Positions 57,577 to 64,000 of a DNA stretch of 64,000 nt are shown one piece after another. Position numbers and translations under genes: made by a program. The number at the start of each line of letters is the position of its first letter. Position 1 is the stretch's first letter. This DNA is from Miscanthus floridulus (lineage: Eukaryota; Streptophyta; Magnoliopsida; Poales; Poaceae). The stretch is taken from assembly GCF_019320115.1 (NCBI RefSeq), contig NC_089593.1, positions 16,024,789 to 16,088,788 of the forward strand, read 5' to 3'. Under the pieces are notes generated by a model, which made no database searches, was not told the DNA's origin, and saw only the letters and a list, made by a program, of their open reading frames with translations.

Positions 57577-58126
57577 CTCTCCCTTTGAACTGCACGTTGG
57601 CAACGCACACAACACCCACCGGTAGCTTTGCAAAGTTCCTACGAACACGAGCTGATGCGCCAAGTCAAACAGAGTAAAATAAGACTAAACGAAAACCCAA
57701 TCCCCCGGGCACGAAACCAGACATCGCACTCACCGCGCGATGAGATCCTGCGTGGAACCAATCCTAGGCGTCCAGAGCATCCACCTCCCAAACCGGCGCG
57801 CCCGGAGCTCGCTCATGTACGCGGCGGCGTCGAAGCCTGCGCCCTCGTAGTAGAGCGCGACGGAGACCTCACCGGCCGGCTCGCCCTCCTCTAGGACGAC
57901 GGAACCGGCAGCGGAGGCCAGCAGCTCCTGCTCCTACGCTGATTCCGTATGCCACGAGCGTGGTGGCTGCTCCGGTGGCCACGGATGTGGACACGCGGAC
58001 GGATGGGTGGTGGCGGGAAGTGGACAGGTAGCGGCGGAGCGCGACGGCGGAGAGTACAGCCCCGACAGTGGCAGCGACCGCGGCCGCGGTGGTTGATGGC
58101 GGCGGGAGGCGCACGGGGAACGGCAT
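57577..58126 (-). pseudogene. HCS: HCS exons 1 and 2 (N-terminal part)
   Basis: Exon 2 (57577-57638) reads NFAKLPVGVVCVANVQFKGR, continuing GRGRSK in exon 3. Exon 1 ends RFGRWMLWTPRIGSTQDLIA with donor GTGAGT at 57733. Its upstream part in that frame reads ELLASAAGSVVLEEGEPAGE and is preceded by a TAG. The ATG at 58126 opens another frame with a Ser/Ala/Arg-rich start (MPFPVRLPPPS) suitable for an organelle-targeting peptide. The two frames meet near 57920, so either a one-base indel occurred there or the true start differs. Confidence 0.8.
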
Positions 58127-58180
58127 TGCTGTCGCTGTTGGTTTGGTAGTTTGGTGTGCTTTGTTTCCTCCGTCACTTGG

Positions 58181-59309
58181 CCTCTTTGGAATCTAGGATT
58201 GAAAAAACACAGGATTGAAAAAATATAGGAATAAGATATGATTGTATATTAAAAACAAAGAATCAAAATCATAGGAAATTTTGGATCGGTGGTTGTTTGG
58301 ACGAACACAGAAAATTCGTATGAATAGAAACTTAGGAAACTTAAATCACATCGTTAGGCTATCTCCAATGGATGACCCGTATGAAGATCCAATCTTAAAA
58401 TGGATGTATATACGAGTCTTATTTTGGATTACAGTAGAGGCACAACCTAAATATGAGTATCATCTCTTCTAAAGACTTATTTGCAGAAAGGATTCTCTTT
58501 TAGTTACTGTTATTGAAGAAGATAAAAAATAAGTATTGAACCATTTATATATAGTGTTACCTAAATATAAAATGAGTCTTGTATTTTGAGTTATGTCGTA
58601 AAGAATTGCAAAGATATTATTGTATCGTACATGTACGTGGTTACCCTAGAAGCCCTCGTAGTCTCCGGCCTCGGAACCGCCGCCGAACAAAAAAAAAGAA
58701 AAGAAAGAAAAGAAACTCGATCTTATCCTCTCCCACATTTGTTTTCATCCGCTCGCCCTGTCTCTCAGAGTCCATCGCAGGCAGCAGGCAGCAGGCAGCA
58801 GGCAGGCAGGACGCGCGCCATCCGAGTAGCTGACAGATGCGGAATGAGCGAGCTCGACCTACGGTGCGGCAAGCAGCTCGAGCGGCAAGCACGGTGCAGC
58901 AGCCCGGAGCGTTGAGGCGCTCGAGCTCTAACGCGGCTAGCGGGCGAGCAACGACGAGCTCAAGCTCGCACTGGCATGGCGGGCGGCCGACGACGAGTTG
59001 CAGCGGCGGCAGGCGGCCGGACCAGCGCTTTGAGCTCCTTTGCTTTTTTCTTTTTCTTTTTTGACTTCGTCTATGCCGTGCTTCTGCGATGAGGTCGCTG
59101 GACGTGATCGCGAAGGAATGGAAAAAAAGAGGCCGGCGTGGATGTTAGTTTCCTCCGTTTTTTCCTCTGGAATGGTTGGCATAGGAATATTTCCTCCGTT
59201 TTTCCGACGATCGATTCCTGCGACCCAAAAGGGTAAACAGTGTCCAATTCCTTAGGATATCCAATCCTATGTTTTTCATACGTTTCACCCTCAATCCAAA
59301 GGAGCCCTT
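58181..59309. mobile_element. TIR element next to the HCS start
   Basis: GGCCTCTTTGGAATCTAGGATTG at the left mirrors the right end, whose reverse complement reads GGGCTCCTTTGGATTG. Further in, CATAGGATTGGAT and ATAGGAATAAG blocks continue the relation. The middle (58640-59050) is GC-rich with a GGCAGCA run at 58775-58806 and no recognised protein; it may be captured host DNA. The target duplication is unclear, so superfamily and exact ends are tentative. It lies 55 bp upstream of the HCS start codon. Confidence 0.45.
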
Positions 59310-59332
59310 GTTTTTTTTTCAAGTGTAGTAAG

Positions 59333-59575
59333 TGTGAAATTTGGGTTAACGAGATGCCCTTTTGGGGTTCTCGGTTCCATGTTATATGTAGTGGGAATAG
59401 CCCCCACCATGGCTTGTACAAAAGATCACGTTTACAACAGATAAGATCTTCCTAGCTCTAACTAACTAACTTGTACAACAGACTAGAGTCAAGGTTGCTA
59501 GCTACAAACTAGGAACTATCCTATCTACGAGATACAATGTACATAGACATAGGTGAAGATATCTATCATCTAACA
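59333..59575 (-). repeat. 3' LTR of the compact Copia derivative
   Basis: 243 bp. Inside it, on the minus strand, the polypurine tract GAGGAGGGG (59576-59584) touches its edge. Confidence 0.9.
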
Positions 59576-59588
59576 CCCCTCCTCAATC

Positions 59589-60818
59589 TCAGCCACATGC
59601 AAGGTTGAGATTGTTTCTGAATTCTCGTAGTTTTACACGCGATAGAGCTTCGGTGAAACCATCTACTACCTGGTCATTAGTACTAATGAACCGAATCTCT
59701 AATAACCTCTGTGCTACCCTTTCACGAACAAAGTGGAAGTCAATTTCAATGTGTTTTGTTCTTGCATGGAACACTGGGTTGGCAGAGAGGTATTTTGCAC
59801 CTAGGTTGTCACACCACAACCGAGCTTGAGGAGGATGAGGAACCCCAAGTTCCACTAGCAACTTTTGAATCCATATTATTTCCGCAGTTGCATTTGCATG
59901 TGACTTATACTCAGCTTCTGTGCTTGAGCGTGACACAGTTGCTTGCTTCTGGGCACTCCATGAAATGAGGTTCTCACCCAGAAACACTGCAAAACCACCT
60001 GTGGATCTTCTATCATCAACGCACCCTACCCAGTCTGCATCCGAAAAGGCACTAACTCTCATTGTCTTTGAGTTTCCAATCTTAAGTCCAAGATTCAATG
60101 TCCCTTGTACATATCTCAGAATGCGCTTGGCTGCACTCCAATGTGTTGTAGTCGGTGCATGCAGATATTGGCAGATTTTATTCACAGCAAAACACAAATC
60201 TGGACGAGTGAGTGTCAAATATTGGAGAGCTCCTACCAGACTTCTGTATTTGGTGGAATCATTTGGCCCTAGTGCGTGTCCTTCATAGGCACTAAGCTTT
60301 TCTGTAGTGGACAGTGGTGTATCAATAGCTTTGCACCTGCTCATCCCTGACCGAGCCAAGATATCTGATGCATATCTCCGTTGTGTAAGAATTAGGCCAT
60401 CCTTGATCTTATTGACTTCTATCCCTAGAAAGTAATGTAGATCCCCAAGATCTTTCAATGCAAACTCCTTCTGCAAGTCACTGAGTAGCACCTTAGTTGC
60501 CTCTGGAGATGAGCTTGCCACAATTATGTCATCCACATACACTAGGACAAACAACTTATGTTTTCCCTTATTATAATAAAACAATGACGTGTCAGCCTTC
60601 GATGGTATGAACCCCAAGGATACCAGTTTTGCACACAACCTAGCGTACCATGCACGTGGAGCTTGTTTTAGACCATAGAGAGCTTTGTCTAACTTGCAAA
60701 CATACCTAGGATGAGCGCGCCATAGTGGGAAGTTCCCATGGGTTAGTTTTTCGCTGACCAACAAGAAACCGAGGGAGGAAAGGACGGCGTGCTGCGCTGC
60801 GGAGGAGGAGGAGGACAT
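59589..60818 (-). CDS. Fused gag start / reverse transcriptase-RNase H ORF, intact
   Basis: One continuous frame of about 410 residues from ATG 60818 (MSSSSSAAQ); the same frame also opens at 60854 across the PBS, but the inner ATG is at the normal gag position. The first 37 or so residues are a Copia gag start ([15 protein letters not shown]). It then jumps, near 60715, straight into RT ([13 protein letters not shown]). RT has YVDDIIVAS; RNase H has [17 protein letters not shown] and DNLGAKYL. The end [16 protein letters not shown] is standard for Copia. Missing are capsid, zinc knuckle, protease, integrase and the first RT motifs, so an active polymerase is unlikely, although RNase H looks nearly complete. 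No stop occurs throughout. Confidence 0.8.
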   Translation of the reverse strand: MSSSSSAAQHAVLSSLGFLLVSEKLTHGNFPLWRAHPRYVCKLDKALYGLKQAPRAWYARLCAKLVSLGFIPSKADTSLFYYNKGKHKLFVLVYVDDIIVASSSPEATKVLLSDLQKEFALKDLGDLHYFLGIEVNKIKDGLILTQRRYASDILARSGMSRCKAIDTPLSTTEKLSAYEGHALGPNDSTKYRSLVGALQYLTLTRPDLCFAVNKICQYLHAPTTTHWSAAKRILRYVQGTLNLGLKIGNSKTMRVSAFSDADWVGCVDDRRSTGGFAVFLGENLISWSAQKQATVSRSSTEAEYKSHANATAEIIWIQKLLVELGVPHPPQARLWCDNLGAKYLSANPVFHARTKHIEIDFHFVRERVAQRLLEIRFISTNDQVVDGFTEALSRVKLREFRNNLNLACG

Positions 60819-60841
60819 GATGAAAGCTCCGTGGGGAGACT

Positions 60842-60853
60842 GCTCTAATACCA
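60842..60853 (-). other. Primer-binding site of the compact Copia derivative
   Basis: TGGTATTAGAGC on the minus strand directly next to the 5' LTR, one mismatch from the initiator tRNA-Met type TGGTATCAGAGC. Confidence 0.85.
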
Positions 60854-61093
60854 TGTGAAATTAGGGTTAACGAGATGCCCTTTTGGGGTTCTCGGTTCCG
60901 TGTTATATATAGTGGGAATAGCCCCCACCATGGCTTGTACAAGAGGTCACGTTTACAATAGATAAGATCTTCCTAGCTCTAACTAACTTGTACAACAAAC
61001 TAGAGTCAAGGTTGCTAGCTACAAACTAGGAACTAATCCTATCTACAAGATACAATGTACATAGACATAGGTGAAGATATCTATCATCTAACA
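60854..61093 (-). repeat. 5' LTR of the compact Copia derivative
   Basis: 240 bp, same sequence class as 59333-59575; it lacks one AACT unit present in the other LTR. TATATATAG near 60903 could be part of the promoter. Confidence 0.9.
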
Positions 61094-61098
61094 GTAAG

Positions 61099-61932
61099 CG
61101 GGCTGTGAAGCCCGACTCCAAGTCCTGCACGGGCTTCGTATTTGTGGGCTGGGGGAGTGGGCTGGATCGAGTCTGTTAGTTTCAAATCATAATAGAATGG
61201 AGTATATTCTTTTGTGACAGGGAAAATACATTTTTTTAAAAAAATAACTAGATAACTTGCAGCACGTAGATTTATTCAAAAGTGTTTCAATTCATCTAAA
61301 ATCGTACTCTATACCATATATGGATGTACACTGCTCTAATTCGTATGGACATGAGAGGCTTATAGATTTATCCAACCATCATTCATACGTTCCAATTTGT
61401 ATTTCAAATCGGACTCTGCATGGTGTCTGGACAAACTAAGTCAAGCTTCTCTAATTTGGATCAGTTCTATAAAAAAAATGGTACTTCACTAAATATCAAG
61501 ATTTTTCTATGGCACCTATTTAGAGGGCGGAGTAGTGTTAGTCAAGGACAATCTGGCCAAGCGAACTGAAAAAAGGTAATTTGGTGTAGTATATAATAGT
61601 TGACGTTTTTTGCATATTATTCATGTTTTTTGTATTTTGTAATGTTACATAGACAACCATGCCTAGCACAATTGGAGGCTCCAGTGAAACTCAAGGGACC
61701 GTTGCAATTTCGAATAGTGATGTTTTATTTTCTTTTTATGAGAAATTTCAATTTTTTGGGATTAGTGGAGTAATTCTTTATTTAGGTCCTATTTGGTAGG
61801 ATTCCGACTCCTCTTAAAAGGGCTCTAGTTTCTGGCTTCTCATGTAGAGCAGCTTCTCAGGTAGAGCTGAAGCCATCTGAAAAACGTTTATCTAAAATAG
61901 CTCCAGTGGCAGTTTTATATTAATTTGTATTA
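61099..61932. other. Non-coding spacer without a recognised gene
   Basis: AT-rich sequence with short poly-A/T runs. TAGGTCCTATTTGGTAGGATT near 61783 resembles a MITE-type end. A 60-codon open frame at 61257 shows no domain. Confidence 0.5.
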
Positions 61933-62749
61933 GGAAAAAGTCTACTTAACCCCCCCACCTTTCATACATGGTCTACTTCACCCCCCAACTATGAAACCGT
62001 CTGTTTTACCCCCTGAATTTTTTAAAACCGTCTATTTTAACACCCCCCCCGGGGCGGTTTTTGACAGCGGCTTGCTACAGTAACATCATGTTTGCTACAG
62101 TAACAATGGTTTGGATTTTCTTTTTTAAAATTTTAGGTGAATCTTTGAAAAATCACAGTAAATCATAGAAAAATTATAAAATAAAAAATCTAATTTTGTT
62201 GGACTCCACATGAGTAGATCTACATAGTGAATATATAATACAGTATGCTTTAGTATAAATTTTTTACTGTAGCCTTAGATTAATTGGAAAATCTAATTTT
62301 GTCTGTAATTAATTGGAATAATTCATAGCTGCAGCTTCTATGGTCCAATTGTGGTGAAATTTTTATGGTACGCTAATTATTGTATGCTTGAACTATAGTA
62401 AAAATTTCGTACTCATTGGACTATGTATAACTTAGTTATAGATAAATTCTAATTAATTACAGACAAAATTGGATTTTCCAATTAATCTAAAGCTACAAAA
62501 AAAAAATTGTACTAAAGCATACCGTATTATATATTCACTGTGTAGATCTACTCATGTGGAGTCCAATAAAATTAGATTTTTCATTTTATGATTTTTCTAT
62601 GAGTTACTGTAGCAAGACCACCGCTGAAAACCGCCCAGGGGGTAAAATAGACGGTTTTAGAAAGTTCAGGGGGTAAAACAGACGATTTTATAGTTGGAGG
62701 GTGAAGTAGACCAAGTATGAAAGATGGAAGGGTTAAGTAGACTTTTTCC
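61933..62749. mobile_element. Foldback element, 817 bp, 10-bp TSD
   Basis: The ends GGAAAAAGTCTACTTAACCC and its reverse complement mark a perfect-looking inverted terminus. The similarity continues inward for about 360-440 bp per arm (GTCTGTTTTACCCCCTGAA / TCAGGGGGTAAAACAGAC; GGACTCCACATGAGTAGATC in both arms), leaving a centre near 62380. Flanks ATTTGTATTA (61923-61932) and ATTTATATTA (62750-62759) match at nine of ten positions, suggesting a 9-10 bp target duplication as for Mutator-like elements. No coding region. Confidence 0.8.
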
Positions 62750-63055
62750 ATTTATATTAAGTTTATGAGGAGGAGCTATGACAAGACACTTTTTTTCTCT
62801 AGCTCCTCTGGGCTCCTTACGAAGAGTCTTTTTTTTTTGTGTGCGTTTGGCAGAACCACGAGACCTCGAAGCTAGAGCCTTGCAAAATAAGGCCTATAGG
62901 AGGACTGTTCTTTCGGTGTTACCATTGGATTATTGATATTTGGCTTTGTTGAAACCTAAAGCATTATGTTATATTTGTTATTGATTTTTTTTATTTAATC
63001 TAAACGGTTCAATCATCATAACATCTAAAGGTGTATATTTTTTAAAGTTTTTTAA

Positions 63056-63300
63056 GAGTAAATTTCACCGGCGGTCCTCAAACTTGTCATGAGTTCTCAT
63101 CTAGGTCTCGATACTTTTAAATTGCACATTTACCTCCCTAAGTTTGTCTCAAGTTCTCATCCAGGTCCTGGTACTTTTAAAGTATGTGTTTACCTCCCTA
63201 AGCTTGTCTCAAGTTCTCATCCAGATCCTGAATTATGCATTTAGGTCCCTAAACTAATTTCAAGTGGTCATCCATCCTAGTACTAGAAAATACACGCCTA
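63056..63300. repeat. Tandem repeat, about 60-bp unit
   Basis: Three to four copies of a unit containing TTTACCTCCCTAAG, TTGTCTCAAGTTCTCATCC and AGGTCCTGGTACTTTTAAA, the last copies more diverged. Confidence 0.75.
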
Positions 63301-63341
63301 ACTCCCTCCCTTCCCTAATTTAATGCTGCTATATATATAGA

Positions 63342-63605
63342 TCTCCTGCTGCCTTTCCAAATAAGGTTTTAGTTTCCTCCCAAAATGCTAAATTTTTCAA
63401 GATTCCCCGTCACATCGAATCTTTGGATGCATGTATGAAGTATTAAATATAAATAAAAAATAAAAATAATTACACAGTTTAGACGAAATCCACGAGACGA
63501 ATCTTTTAAGCCTAATTAGACTATGATTGGACACTAATTGCCAAATAACAACGAAACTGCTACAGTGTCATTTTGCCAAATTTTTCGGCATCTAAACAGG
63601 CCCTA
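63342..63605. mobile_element. Tourist/Harbinger-like MITE
   Basis: The right end read backwards is GGGCCTGTTTAGATGCCG, followed by the internal words ACTGTAGC, AGTCTAATTAGGCTTAAAAG and ATTCGTCTCGTGGATTT that mark a very common family of grass MITEs. TAA follows the right end. The left end (around CCTTTCCAAATAAGG at 63352) is eroded. Confidence 0.55.
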
Positions 63606-63639
63606 AAAGATGTGAACTGTAAAAATCGCAGAAACAGTT

Positions 63640-64000
63640 GTGCCCCCAGCTTGATGCCAGAGCGGTGATTCTGTCGGTGGCCTGCACACATGGAAATGGC
63701 GTTCGGCTGGTCACTTCACGCTTGTTTCAGCTTATTCTCTCTCACAGAACACTATTAAATTATCCGGGACCATCCGAAATCTACTGTGCATACCACCATC
63801 CGAACACGCCGAAAAATGTTCCAGCTATTTGCCGTAAGTAACCAAGCCAGTTGCCTGCTCACTCTGTGAATGGACATGCATACACCCTATGTGAATAGTA
63901 AAACATTGATGTCAATTTAGCATTCTACGCTGTCTTGATTAATGGTTTGCGCGTGCTACGATTCCCGTGCAGATTAGTTTAGAGCTCCGATGTCATTTGT
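63640..64000. other. Right edge of the window, no gene recognised
   Basis: Contains a MITE-like stretch (63695-63810) with GTTCGGCTGG and CTTGTTTCAGCTTATTCTCT, like the MITE at 57417. The remainder has no open frame with a recognisable domain. Confidence 0.4.

Larger units (their letters stand above)
45127..58126 (-). pseudogene. HCS: Biotin--protein ligase (holocarboxylase synthetase), multiply disrupted
   Basis: The intact enzyme makes biotinyl-AMP and biotinylates carboxylases such as acetyl-CoA carboxylase. Nine exons are visible with GT-AG borders: 57734-58126, 57577-57638, 54433-54583, 54230-54313 plus 46342-46381 (one exon split by a CACTA element), 46095-46250, 45753-45798, about 45493-45549, 45345-45421 and 45127-45172. 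Diagnostic motifs are GRGRSKNAW (adenylate loop, across exons 2-3), KWPNDLYLKGLKVGG (exon 4), GLNVDNEKPTTC (exon 5) and GYLYAIG plus the end FFTGLVRRKMET (exons 8-9). Damage: frame change in exon 1, two extra bases in exon 3, TAA in exon 4 (LP*LDV) and TAA in exon 6 (EE*YYN), besides the insertions. The gene cannot make full-length enzyme, so another copy presumably serves the plant. Identification is by motif and exon order. Confidence 0.85.
59333..61093 (-). mobile_element. Compact Copia derivative, 1,761 bp, TSD GTAAG
   Basis: Two 240-bp LTRs bracket a 1.28-kb body; GTAAG occurs exactly on both sides (59328-59332 and 61094-61098). LTRs start TGTGAAAT and end CTAACA on the plus strand. The minus-strand order is 5' LTR, PBS, fused gag-RT ORF, polypurine tract, 3' LTR. 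By hand alignment the LTRs differ by 8 substitutions and two indels over about 240 bp, so insertion is fairly recent. Protease, integrase and most of gag are missing. It lies just outside the right end of the preceding TIR element. Confidence 0.9.

Overview
The window looks like nuclear DNA of a grass. It is almost wholly nested transposable elements around one recognisable broken housekeeping gene. Signs of a grass, probably Panicoideae/Andropogoneae (an inference, not a measurement): Sirevirus-type Copia elements with long repeat-rich LTRs and an extra ORF after pol; three CACTA (En/Spm) elements, two carrying Ulp1-like protease domains and one carrying the CACTCGGCAAAG subterminal repeat; Stowaway- and Harbinger-like MITEs; and GC-rich first exons. 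I see no bacterial-type operon, CRISPR array, tRNA or rRNA gene.

Layout. 1-6440: remnant of a CACTA element (transposon protein with a C-terminal Ulp1-like domain) split by a solo LTR. 6440-14770: gene-poor AT-rich DNA, then MITEs, a perfect 78-bp tandem duplication and LTR pieces. 14771-18749: right half of a second CACTA element with its own Ulp1-like gene and intact right terminus. 18970-19484: a foldback repeat. 20480-32644: a nearly complete but decayed Sirevirus on the minus strand (both LTRs, PBS, gag, pol, env-like region, polypurine tracts). 32973-35371: solo LTR. 35788-43440: a second Copia element on the plus strand with 5' LTR and gag-pol but no 3' LTR. 43674-43985: a likely sulfurtransferase (rhodanese family) exon fragment.

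45127-58126 is the main discovery: a minus-strand biotin--protein ligase (holocarboxylase synthetase, HCS) gene with nine recognisable exons and conserved GT-AG junctions. It is broken by a 7,848-bp CACTA element in exon 4 (46382-54229, 3-bp target duplication GGT), by a 2.4-kb LINE-like retroposon in intron 2 (54874-57310, 9-bp target duplication) and by a small MITE, and it also carries stop codons and frameshifts. The CACTA element holds a transposase ORF that stays open although its core is deleted, a second 7-exon gene with five nonsense codons, and a 1.65-kb inverted repeat near one end.

58181-64000: a TIR element beside the HCS start, a compact 1,761-bp Copia derivative (perfect TSD GTAAG) whose deletion fuses the start of gag in frame to reverse transcriptase/RNase H, a nearly palindromic 817-bp foldback element with a 10-bp TSD, and further MITEs.

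The only genes working together are transposon genes. I found no undescribed defence or metabolic system. The most interesting signals are the layered destruction of HCS, two intact-looking ORFs made by deletions inside transposons, and several long hairpins that could feed small-RNA silencing. All coordinates come from reading the sequence by eye; splice sites are assigned from GT-AG and recognisable protein reading frames, without any alignment program.
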